This document shows positions 1-5,655 of a stretch of 5,656 nt of DNA, piece by piece. A program made the translations under genes and the position numbers. The stretch is from Bacteroidia bacterium (lineage in GTDB: Bacteria > Bacteroidota > Bacteroidia > Flavobacteriales > NORP286), in contig JAESTI010000259.1 of assembly GCA_016763665.1 (NCBI GenBank), positions 1-5,656 on the forward strand. Direction: 5' to 3'. The notes under the pieces are model-generated. The model searched no databases. It saw only the letters and a program-made list of their open reading frames with translations, and was not told the origin of the DNA. Each line of letters begins with the position of its first letter. Within the stretch, counting starts at the first letter, position 1.

Positions 1-2
1 CG

Positions 3-1568
3 CTCCTGTTTATTGCTCATCCAGTACATACAGAGGTTATTAGTAACATCAAAAGTAGAGACGAAATTTTAGCATTTCTCTGTGGCATATTGTCTATTTA
101 CTTCTTATTCAAATATGTAGATGAAAATAAAAATTGGGCTAAGTATTTAAGCGTTTGTTTTCTTTTTATGGCTCTTACAGGAAAAGAGAGTGCTATCACA
201 CTGATTGCAATAATGCCAATAGGTTTATATTTTTTTAGAAATCTAAAAGTCAAACAGTGCTTGCTTCATACCGCTCCTCAACTAATAGCAATTTCACTAT
301 TTCTGCTGTTAGAGTTATTATTTGTTGAGAGTCTTGAATTCAATACCATCACGCCTTATGCTAATTCAATTGAAGCTGCGGATGGTTTTGCAGAAAGATG
401 GGCAACTAATTTTTATGTATTAGGAAAATATATCATGTTACTAATATTTCCACATCCATTGGTGCATGATTATTCATACGAACAAATTCCGGTTGTTAAC
501 TGGTTTCATCCCGTTCCTATAATTTCATTGATCATTTACTTAGGATTAATATTCTATGCAATAAAGAACGTAAGCGCAAAAAATATCATTGCATTCGGAA
601 TCATATTTTTCATAATAACCATATCAATTGTGTCCAATATGATTATCATTATCGGTTCAACAATGGCAGAAAGATTTTTGTTTACTCCATCTTTAGGTTT
701 TTGTTTAATTAGCGCTTTTTTGATAATCAAAATTACCAAAGTAACAAATGATGATTACCATTTTTCTCACAAGCGACAAATCCGATTTATTACCATCTGC
801 ACAATCATTTTGGCATCATACTCCTTAAAAACATTTTCCAGAAATTTTGTCTGGAAAGATAATTATACCCTGTTCTCTACAGATATTAAAAATGGTTCAG
901 AAAACGCCCGAATGTTGTATTCAATGGGTTCAGCATTAATGTACAAAGGACATGACCAATTTAATAATTCAATAAGGGATTCGCTTTATCATGCAGGAAT
1001 TGCCTATATGAATAGATCAATCAAGAAGTATTCAATTAATGACAATGCTTATTATAATATTGGCATTTGTTACTCAAAAATGAAAAACTATAGAAAAGCT
1101 TTACCATATTTTGAAAAAACATTGGAAATTTCACCGGTATTTATCAAGGCTCAGATGAACATCGGAAACTGTTATTCCAGCTTAAAAGAATACGACAAAG
1201 CTATATCAGCTTTTTTAAAAGTGCTTCAAATTCAACCCGGTTATGCAATGGCTTATAATAATTTAGGAGATACTTATAATCAATCAGGTAATAAAGGTCT
1301 TGCCATTCATTATTTCAAACAAACAATAGCCATTGATTCCACTAATATCCACGGGCATTTTAATTTAGGAGTAGAACATTACCTTCGTAAAAATCTAACC
1401 CAAGCCTTATATCATCTAAAGGTAATAGATAAAAATAATCCAGACGAAGTAAAATTGCACCGTGAATTTGACCTATATAACAAATTGAGTATTGTTTACA
1501 AGGAACTTGGAGATATGGAAAAATCTATGACTTACTTCAGAAAAGCTGAAGTGCTTTCAAAACAATAA
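3..1568 (+). CDS. TMTC-like membrane glycosyltransferase with C-terminal TPR repeats (5' end missing)
   Basis: This is the 3' part of a gene that begins before the window. The frame is open from base 3, and a TTG at base 90 is internal, not a real start, because the 29 codons before it carry a conserved family motif: HPVHTEVISNIKSRDEIL. The 521 visible residues fall into two parts. Residues 1 to about 280 are a hydrophobic multi-pass region with roughly eight or nine membrane segments. It includes the loop FPHPLVHDYSYEQIP (149-163) and MAERFLFTPSLGF (221-233), both typical of the DUF1736/TMTC group of GT-C-fold O-mannosyltransferase relatives. Residues 347-521 form about five TPRs (for example NAYYNIGICYSKMKNYRKAL and AYNNLGDTYNQSGNKGLAIH). 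A conserved W-x-D-N-x-x-LF junction near residue 284 links the two parts. Eukaryotic TMTC proteins transfer mannose to protein Ser/Thr. The substrate of bacterial versions is not established. The catalytic acidic loop would lie upstream, outside the window. Family placement is fairly sure, function is not. Confidence 0.85.
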   Translation, partial: LLFIAHPVHTEVISNIKSRDEILAFLCGILSIYFLFKYVDENKNWAKYLSVCFLFMALTGKESAITLIAIMPIGLYFFRNLKVKQCLLHTAPQLIAISLFLLLELLFVESLEFNTITPYANSIEAADGFAERWATNFYVLGKYIMLLIFPHPLVHDYSYEQIPVVNWFHPVPIISLIIYLGLIFYAIKNVSAKNIIAFGIIFFIITISIVSNMIIIIGSTMAERFLFTPSLGFCLISAFLIIKITKVTNDDYHFSHKRQIRFITICTIILASYSLKTFSRNFVWKDNYTLFSTDIKNGSENARMLYSMGSALMYKGHDQFNNSIRDSLYHAGIAYMNRSIKKYSINDNAYYNIGICYSKMKNYRKALPYFEKTLEISPVFIKAQMNIGNCYSSLKEYDKAISAFLKVLQIQPGYAMAYNNLGDTYNQSGNKGLAIHYFKQTIAIDSTNIHGHFNLGVEHYLRKNLTQALYHLKVIDKNNPDEVKLHREFDLYNKLSIVYKELGDMEKSMTYFRKAEVLSKQ

Positions 1569-1586
1569 ATTCCTTTTAGCCTTCCC

Positions 1587-1616
1587 TTTCTATTCCTATT
1601 TACTTTTATATTTTTG
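1587..1616 (+). promoter_or_regulatory. Bacteroidota-type promoter for the helix-hairpin-helix gene
   Basis: The -7 element TATTTTTG (1609-1616) matches TAnnTTTG fully. The -33 element is weaker: TTTC at 1587-1590, 18 bp upstream. Transcription would begin near 1622-1624, leaving only about 8-10 nt before the ATG at 1632. There is no Shine-Dalgarno sequence. Confidence 0.6.
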
Positions 1617-1631
1617 CCGAAAATCTAATCA

Positions 1632-2369
1632 ATGAATTTTATTAAAGATTATTTTTCATTTAATAATGGTGAAAGAAATGGAATCCTTGCCTTGTTTATT
1701 ATACTATTGCTGTTGTTAATTGCACCTTACTTTTTAGATATTATTACTCCAAAATCAAAAACAGACTTTACTGAATTTGACAATCAGGTTTCTGCTTATT
1801 TGGCAAACCTGGAAAATGAGAAAAAGCATCAAGCAAAAATAGACTCATTACAAAAACGTTCAAACTACTCCACATTCAAAAACAAAAAATATAAATCTAA
1901 AAAGTATCATTCCGCTTATAAAAAGACAGAATATTATACCAATAAGAAAGGCTATAAAAAAGACGATGCTAACTACATTGTTGATGTAAATAAAGCAGAT
2001 TCAACAGATCTGACAAAAGTTAAAGGAATCGGACCGGTGCTAAGTTCAAGAATTATCAAATACAGGGATTTATTGGGCGGGTATCCCACCATATCTCAGA
2101 TCAAGGAAGTTTATGGAATGGATAGTATTAGATTTCAGGAATTAGAACATTCCTTTTCTCTTAGTGATTCTATTATAACAAAGATGAATATAAATGAAGT
2201 ATCAAAAAAAATTCTTTATACCCATCCATATATAGATTATAAAATTGCAAATTCCATCATCAATTACAGGAAACAACATGGAAAATATCAAGAACTTAGA
2301 GAGATCAAAAAATCATATCTCATTACGGATGAAATATTTTCCAAAATAGCTCCTTATTTAACTATCTAA
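1632..2369 (+). CDS. Membrane-anchored helix-hairpin-helix (ComEA-like) protein
   Basis: A 245-residue protein probably fixed in the cytoplasmic membrane by one segment near residues 18-36 (GILALFIILLLLLIAPYF). The short N-terminus carries the sequence DYFSFNNGERNGI, a pattern common at the start of this Bacteroidota family. Residues about 40-75 are polar and may be helical. Residues 83-111 are an unusual Lys/Tyr-rich linker. A good helix-hairpin-helix module follows at 117-178: VDVNKADSTDLTKVKGIGP, then SSRIIKYRDLLGGY. A second, degenerate copy lies at 184-244 (INEVSKK, HPYIDYKIANSIINYRKQHGKY), where the hairpin glycines of the first copy are lost. This fold binds DNA backbone without sequence specificity. 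ComEA uses it to take up DNA in competent bacteria, but no competence gene is nearby, so a role in DNA uptake is only a possibility. The start is the first ATG after a good promoter. The gene appears to be transcribed alone. Confidence 0.85.
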   Translation: MNFIKDYFSFNNGERNGILALFIILLLLLIAPYFLDIITPKSKTDFTEFDNQVSAYLANLENEKKHQAKIDSLQKRSNYSTFKNKKYKSKKYHSAYKKTEYYTNKKGYKKDDANYIVDVNKADSTDLTKVKGIGPVLSSRIIKYRDLLGGYPTISQIKEVYGMDSIRFQELEHSFSLSDSIITKMNINEVSKKILYTHPYIDYKIANSIINYRKQHGKYQELREIKKSYLITDEIFSKIAPYLTI

Positions 2370-2426
2370 CAATTCAGATAATTGCAAATTGTTCATTAGT
2401 AACTGAATATTGTAAATTGCTAATTG
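2370..2426. repeat. Three ATTGnnAATTG-like repeats upstream of the acyl-CoA dehydrogenase promoter
   Basis: Three near-identical 11-mers lie in this gap: ATTGCAAATTG (2381-2391), ATTGTAAATTG (2409-2419) and ATTGCTAATTG (2416-2426). The first two start 28 bp apart, the last two overlap, and the pair covers the -33 position of the promoter. A small inverted repeat CAATT-N5-AATTG (2370-2384) overlaps the first. They could be regulator binding sites, but the region is very AT-rich, so chance is a serious alternative. Confidence 0.3.
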
Positions 2427-2440
2427 AATTTATATCTTTG
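2410..2440 (+). promoter_or_regulatory. Bacteroidota-type promoter for acyl-CoA dehydrogenase
   Basis: The -7 element TATCTTTG (2433-2440) matches TAnnTTTG. A partial -33 element TTGT (2410-2413) lies exactly 19 bp upstream. The predicted start of transcription is near 2447, giving a leader of about 25 nt to the ATG at 2472. Confidence 0.65.
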
Positions 2441-2471
2441 CACTCCCAAAATTCACTACATTAATTAATTA

Positions 2472-3647
2472 ATGATGATAGAAGTAGAAGAGCCAACCAC
2501 TACAGCCATGAGTTTCGAGCTTACCGAAAATCAACAAATGATCACCGATATGATCAAAGATTTTGGGAAAAAGCACATCAAACCAAAAATGATGGAATGG
2601 GATGAATCCCAGGAATTTCCAGTAGAAGTTTTCAAGAAATTGGGCGATTTAGGATTAATGGGAGTTTTGGTTCCTACTGAATATGGGGGTTCTGGATTTA
2701 CATATCCTGATTATGTAACTGTCGTAACTGAAATCTCAAAAATTGACGGTTCTATAGGGTTATCTGTAGCAGCACACAATTCGCTTTGTACAGGGCACAT
2801 ATTGCAATTCGGAAATGAAGAACAAAAACAGAAATACCTTCCTAAATTAGCCACTGCCGAACACATTGGAGCCTGGGCATTAACAGAACCAAACACGGGT
2901 TCAGATGCCGGAGCCATGAAAACAACCGCTGTCCAAGATGGAGATTATTGGGTATTAAACGGTAGCAAAAATTTTATTACACATGGAATAAGTGGAGATA
3001 TTGCCGTAATTATCGCCCGAACCGGAGAACCAAGAGACAACCATGGGATGACCGCATTTATATTAGAAAAAGGAACTCCAGGTTTTACTCCCGGCAAAAA
3101 GGAAGATAAACTTGGAATGAGAGCTTCAGAAACCACTGAGATCTCATTTCAGGATTGTAGAATACACAAAGACAATGTATTAGGTAAAATTGGAGACGGC
3201 TTTATTCAGTCGCTAAAAATATTGGACGGAGGAAGAATTTCTATTGCATCATTGGGTTTAGGAATTGCCAAAGGGGCTTTTGAGGCTGCTACAGCTTATT
3301 CAAAAGAAAGGGAGCAATTTGGCAAGCCTATTTCAGAATTTCAAGCGATATCATTTAAGTTGGCAGATATGAAAGTTCAAATTGAGGCAGCAGAACTGCT
3401 AACATTCAAAGCTGCATATTTGAAGCAAAATGGAAAGCCCACTACAAAGGTATCCTCGATGGCTAAATACTATACTTCTGAAATTGCAGTAAAAGTGGCA
3501 ACTGAAGGTGTTCAAATTTTTGGAGGTTACGGATATACGAAAGAATTTCCTGCTGAAAAATATTATAGAGATGCAAAGCTTTGCACAATTGGAGAAGGCA
3601 CTTCCGAAATACAAAAAATGGTAATTGCAAGAGAGATACTTAAATAA
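2472..3647 (+). CDS. Acyl-CoA dehydrogenase
   Basis: A complete FAD-dependent enzyme of 391 residues, the usual length for short/medium-chain members. It makes the alpha,beta double bond in acyl-CoA, the first step of fatty-acid or branched-chain amino-acid breakdown, and passes electrons to an electron-transfer flavoprotein. The N-terminal helical domain is about residues 14-130. The middle beta domain begins with WALTEPNTGSDA (135-146), the family's first signature with T in place of the usual small residue at 142. The C-terminal helical domain has REQFGKPISEFQ (280-291) and the second signature from Q348 to D367 (QIFGGYGYTKEFP). The catalytic base is E375 in IGEGTSEIQ, the position used in short/medium-chain and butyryl-CoA dehydrogenases. 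The exact substrate cannot be read from this. The start is uncertain: ATGs at 2472 and 2475 come first after the promoter, but family similarity begins at M13 (ATG at 2508, MSFELTENQQ). None has a clear Shine-Dalgarno sequence. No other beta-oxidation or ETF gene is adjacent. Confidence 0.96.
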   Translation: MMIEVEEPTTTAMSFELTENQQMITDMIKDFGKKHIKPKMMEWDESQEFPVEVFKKLGDLGLMGVLVPTEYGGSGFTYPDYVTVVTEISKIDGSIGLSVAAHNSLCTGHILQFGNEEQKQKYLPKLATAEHIGAWALTEPNTGSDAGAMKTTAVQDGDYWVLNGSKNFITHGISGDIAVIIARTGEPRDNHGMTAFILEKGTPGFTPGKKEDKLGMRASETTEISFQDCRIHKDNVLGKIGDGFIQSLKILDGGRISIASLGLGIAKGAFEAATAYSKEREQFGKPISEFQAISFKLADMKVQIEAAELLTFKAAYLKQNGKPTTKVSSMAKYYTSEIAVKVATEGVQIFGGYGYTKEFPAEKYYRDAKLCTIGEGTSEIQKMVIAREILK

Positions 3648-3667
3648 TTGGCTGCATATAACCTTTC

Positions 3668-3697
3668 AGACAAAATACACGTATAATTTTATTGTCT
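3668..3697. other. Imperfect inverted repeat between acyl-CoA dehydrogenase and rpsU
   Basis: AGACAAAA (3668-3675) can pair with TTTTaTTGTCT-type sequence ending at 3697, with one bulged base and a loop of about 13 nt. It lies 20 nt after the dehydrogenase stop codon and 20 nt before the rpsU -33 box. It could be a weak terminator for the upstream gene or an operator. The stem is AT-rich and no firm call is possible. Confidence 0.25.
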
Positions 3698-3716
3698 AAC
3701 ACAAAATAAAATAAAT

Positions 3717-3747
3717 TTTGATAAGTGAAATAATCCAATTATTTTTG
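3717..3747 (+). promoter_or_regulatory. Full-consensus Bacteroidota promoter for rpsU
   Basis: TTTG (3717-3720), a 19-bp spacer and TATTTTTG (3740-3747) match the phylum's -33/-7 consensus without a mismatch, as expected for a highly expressed ribosomal protein gene. Transcription would start near 3753, with a leader of about 22 nt. That leader is purine-rich before the ATG (AAAGAAG, 3762-3768), a one-mismatch version of the Shine-Dalgarno AAAGGAG at the same 7-nt spacing as in raiA. Confidence 0.8.
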
Positions 3748-3775
3748 CACCCTCAAATTTAAAAGAAGAAAAGAT

Positions 3776-3967
3776 ATGTTAAGAGTTAAAATTCACGATG
3801 GCGAATCAATAGACAAAGCTATAAAAAGATTCAAAAAGAAATTTGAAAAGACCGGAGTGCTTAGAGAGATTCGTGAAAGACAGGCCTACATTAAACCTTC
3901 AAGAAGAAAAAGGGAAGCTCATTTAAAAGCTGTTTACAAACAACATCTTCTTCAAGAAGAGTTATAG
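3776..3967 (+). CDS. rpsU: Small ribosomal subunit protein bS21
   Basis: A very basic 63-residue protein of the normal bS21 length. The N-terminal part MLRVKIHDGESIDKAIKRFKK and the middle GVLREIRERQAYIKPSRRKR are the family hallmarks. The C-terminal helix ends in acidic QEEL. bS21 sits on the 30S platform near the 3' end of 16S rRNA. In Bacteroidota it is known to help, with bS18 and bS6, to sequester the anti-Shine-Dalgarno sequence, which explains why these bacteria mostly do without Shine-Dalgarno signals. It is the first gene of a likely rpsU-xerC-raiA transcript. Its own start has only a weak, purine-rich Shine-Dalgarno-like stretch (AAAGAAG). Autoregulation through the anti-Shine-Dalgarno has been shown for rpsU in Flavobacterium, and a weaker form could operate here. 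Confidence 0.97.
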   Translation: MLRVKIHDGESIDKAIKRFKKKFEKTGVLREIRERQAYIKPSRRKREAHLKAVYKQHLLQEEL

Positions 3968-4035
3968 TAACTTCTTTCTAGCATTTTCGTAATAATTTGT
4001 ATCTTGTCTACGTTTCCTGGTAAGATGCAAGTTAT

Positions 4036-4932
4036 ATGCACATCCCTAACTTCCTACAGTATCTTCAATTCGAAAAACGCTATTCCCAGCATACTGTCAA
4101 ATCGTATAAAACAGACCTTGAACAGTTTTACTCATTCCTTTCTGATACTTACGATTTAAAATCTGTACAACAAGTTACTCACTCCATTATCCGCTCATGG
4201 ATCGTTAAACTAATAGAGCAAGACATTTCTGCACGTTCTATTAACAGAAAAATAGCAACACTAAAAACATATTTTAAATTTCTTATTCGTGAAGGCAAGA
4301 TTAAGAAAAACCCTGTAAATAAGGTTGCTTCTTTAAAAAATTCAAAAAAACTACCTGAATTTGTTGACCAAGAGAGTATCCATATTTTATTTGATCAAAT
4401 TGAATTCGAAAACTCTTTTGAAGGATTGAGAGACAGATTAGTTCTAGAATTATTATATGCTACAGGTATTAGAAGATCTGAAATTATAGGTTTAACAAAT
4501 CAAGCAGTAGACGAGAAAAATTGTACAATAAAAGTACTGGGTAAACGCAACAAAGAAAGACTAATTCCGTATAATTCCCCACTAAACGACTTAATAAAGA
4601 TTTACAAGGAAAATCGGGATAATTCGATTGAAGTTAATACAACAGATGCTAACGGCCCTCTTCTTGTCACTAACAAAGGGAAAATATTTTATCCAAAATT
4701 GGTATACCGTATAGTCAATAAATACCTCAGCATGATTACCACGCTGAATAAGCGTAGTCCTCATATCTTAAGGCATACTTTTGCTACGCACCTACTTAAT
4801 AATGGTGCAGATATAAATGCAATAAAAGAACTTCTTGGTCATGCCAACTTAGCAGCAACTCAAGTATACACGCATAATACTATTGATAAACTTAAAGATG
4901 TTTATAAACAAGCACATCCACGTGCTTCATAA
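4036..4932 (+). CDS. xerC: XerC-type tyrosine site-specific recombinase
   Basis: A complete 298-residue tyrosine recombinase, the normal XerC/XerD length. The N-terminal SAM-like core-binding domain spans about 1-88 (FEKRYSQHTVKSYKTDLEQF, then SINRKIATLKTYFKFL). The catalytic domain spans about 107-290. All six active-site residues are visible: R146 (ATGIRRSEIIGL), K170 (VLGKRNKERLIP), H243 and R246 (HILRHTFATHLL), H269 (LLGHANLA) and the nucleophile Y278 (QVYTH). The C-terminus VYKQAHPRAS resembles the AHPRA tail of XerC. Xer enzymes resolve chromosome dimers at dif during division. The gene sits between rpsU and raiA, a housekeeping position in Bacteroidota, with no attachment site, tRNA-end duplication or phage gene, so it is not a mobile-element integrase. 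A TAA at 4021 is in frame just upstream and the ATG at 4036 is the first start after it. It lies 68 nt after rpsU, with no strong Shine-Dalgarno sequence or promoter. XerC versus XerD is less certain than the family. Confidence 0.93.
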   Translation: MHIPNFLQYLQFEKRYSQHTVKSYKTDLEQFYSFLSDTYDLKSVQQVTHSIIRSWIVKLIEQDISARSINRKIATLKTYFKFLIREGKIKKNPVNKVASLKNSKKLPEFVDQESIHILFDQIEFENSFEGLRDRLVLELLYATGIRRSEIIGLTNQAVDEKNCTIKVLGKRNKERLIPYNSPLNDLIKIYKENRDNSIEVNTTDANGPLLVTNKGKIFYPKLVYRIVNKYLSMITTLNKRSPHILRHTFATHLLNNGADINAIKELLGHANLAATQVYTHNTIDKLKDVYKQAHPRAS

Positions 4933-4961
4933 AATTATTCATTAACCAAGAACTATTAAAG

Positions 4962-4968
4962 AAAGGAG
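4962..4968 (+). promoter_or_regulatory. Strong Shine-Dalgarno sequence of raiA
   Basis: AAAGGAG lies 7 nt before the raiA ATG, an ideal match and spacing for the anti-Shine-Dalgarno CCUCCUUU. The starts at 1632 and 2472 have nothing comparable, 4036 has no clear one, and 3776 has only AAAGAAG. It fixes the raiA start and suggests that this mRNA would respond to ribosomes with an exposed anti-Shine-Dalgarno. Confidence 0.8.
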
Positions 4969-4975
4969 ACTCATC

Positions 4976-5317
4976 ATGAAGTTACAAATTCAATCTATTC
5001 ACTTTGATGCAGATAAAAAATTACTGGATTTTATTCAAAAAAAAGTGAGCAAATTGGAAACGTTTTATGACAGGATATTGGATGGAAACGTATTCTTAAA
5101 AATTGATAAAGACAGTTCACATGAAGATAAAATAGCTGAAATAAAGCTCCAAATTCCAGGAGGCACCATGATTGCAAAAGAAAAATGCAAAACATTTGAA
5201 GAAGCCATTGATCTTAATGTAGAATCATTACGCAGACAAATAAAAAAGCATAAGGGTAAGCAAATGAATAAAAGACACCAACATGAACCTGAGCTGCAAA
5301 TGGAAGAAGAATATTAA
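4976..5317 (+). CDS. raiA: Ribosome hibernation factor, short HPF/RaiA (YfiA) family
   Basis: A 113-residue protein matching the beta-alpha-beta-beta-beta-alpha domain of the HPF/RaiA family. It opens with MKLQIQSIHFDADKKLLDFIQKK, continues through KLETFYDRI, strands at about 38-45, 53-60 and 63-69, and a last helix FEEAIDLNVESLRRQIKKHK (74-93). These proteins bind the 30S decoding centre, block tRNA and mRNA sites and store ribosomes when growth stops. The long-form C-terminal dimerisation domain is absent. In its place is a short tail of about 20 residues, first basic (KGKQMNKRHQH) then acidic (ELQMEEEY), which looks disordered. The gene follows xerC by 43 nt and is followed at once by a terminator, so it is the last gene of the rpsU unit. 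Its Shine-Dalgarno sequence is strong, unusual for this phylum. Whether it acts more like HPF (100S dimers) or RaiA (inactive 70S) cannot be told from the sequence. Confidence 0.93.
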   Translation: MKLQIQSIHFDADKKLLDFIQKKVSKLETFYDRILDGNVFLKIDKDSSHEDKIAEIKLQIPGGTMIAKEKCKTFEEAIDLNVESLRRQIKKHKGKQMNKRHQHEPELQMEEEY

Positions 5318-5336
5318 ATACGCCAAGTTCTAAAAG

Positions 5337-5369
5337 AAGAAAGCCCGTCTAAATTAGATGGGCTTTCTT
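5337..5369 (+). terminator. Hairpin terminator of the rpsU-xerC-raiA unit
   Basis: A near-perfect stem of 15 pairs: AAGAAAGCCCGTCTA (5337-5351) with TAGATGGGCTTTCTT (5355-5369), one G-U wobble and a 3-nt minimal loop. The GC-rich core is flanked by A-rich and T-rich arms, so the 3' arm itself supplies the U-rich run. It begins 20 nt after the raiA stop. Its symmetry could allow action in both directions, but the only genes seen are on the + strand. Confidence 0.9.
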
Positions 5370-5477
5370 AATTACAGTTTTAATAGAACCAATCAACCAA
5401 AAACATTAATTTCTAAAGCCTAATTTCCTCGATAATCTTCCCAATATAATTTATATATAAAAAATTAGAAGTTATTC
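5370..5477. other. AT-rich spacer between the terminator and the tRNA promoter
   Basis: About 108 bases with no open reading frame of note, no clear hairpin and no repeat. It contains an A/T-only stretch (around 5444-5465) just upstream of the tRNA promoter, which could act as an UP-like element, but this is only a guess. Confidence 0.4.
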
Positions 5478-5508
5478 TTTGAATATCTCTAAACATTTCA
5501 TACTTTTG
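5478..5508 (+). promoter_or_regulatory. Full-consensus Bacteroidota promoter for tRNA-Thr (probable tRNA/tuf operon)
   Basis: TTTG (5478-5481), a 19-bp spacer and TACTTTTG (5501-5508) match the -33/-7 consensus exactly. Transcription would start near 5514, giving a 5' leader of about 68 nt that must be removed by RNase P. The leader start holds a small hairpin, TCCC-TTTTT-GGGA (5512-5524). Confidence 0.8.
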
Positions 5509-5581
5509 CAGTCCCTTTTTGGGAAATGTATGTTCATTGAATAGGTGAAATCGTCAGGAATCTATTGATAATCAAACACTT

Positions 5582-5655
5582 GCCGATGTAGCTCAGTTGG
5601 CCAGAGCAGCTGACTTGTAATCAGCTGGTCGGGGGTTCGAATCCCTCCATCGGCT
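5582..5655 (+). tRNA. tRNA-Thr (anticodon TGT)
   Basis: A complete 74-nt cloverleaf. The acceptor stem is GCCGATG with CATCGGC. The D arm is GCTC...GAGC. The anticodon arm is GCTGA-CTTGTAA-TCAGC, with anticodon TGT at 5616-5618 reading ACA (and other ACN) codons. The T arm is GGGGG-TTCGAAT-CCCTC. The discriminator base is T. The CCA end cannot be judged because only one base (C) follows before the window ends. In Bacteroidota this gene usually heads a tRNA cluster leading to tuf, which is likely here but not visible. Confidence 0.97.

Noticed and set aside
90..92. TTG at base 90 as start of the first gene
   Set aside because: The frame stays open back to base 3 and those codons encode the conserved HPVHTEV motif, so the gene starts before the window.
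554..739. Minus-strand open frame of 61 codons
   Set aside because: It lies opposite the membrane region of the TPR glycosyltransferase. Its hydrophobic protein is a by-product of that coding strand, and it has no promoter or recognisable family.
2373..2408. Terminator after the HhH gene (ATTCAG paired with CTGAAT)
   Set aside because: Only six AT-rich pairs with a loop of more than 20 nt and no U-run following. Too weak to call.
2711..3614. Three minus-strand open frames (2711-2917, 2945-3136, 3399-3614)
   Set aside because: All lie inside the well-supported acyl-CoA dehydrogenase, have no recognisable products and no start signals.
3990..4010. Possible internal promoter before xerC (TAATTTG, TATCTTG)
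   Set aside because: Both differ from TAnnTTTG in spacing or bases and lack a properly placed TTTG, unlike the exact promoters at 3717-3747 and 5478-5508.
4036..4932. Tyrosine recombinase as sign of a prophage, integron or other mobile element
   Set aside because: The sequence has the XerC length and AHPRA-type tail, sits in a conserved housekeeping gene order, and no attachment-site repeats or cargo genes are visible. The nearby tRNA-Thr shows no duplicated 3' end in the window.
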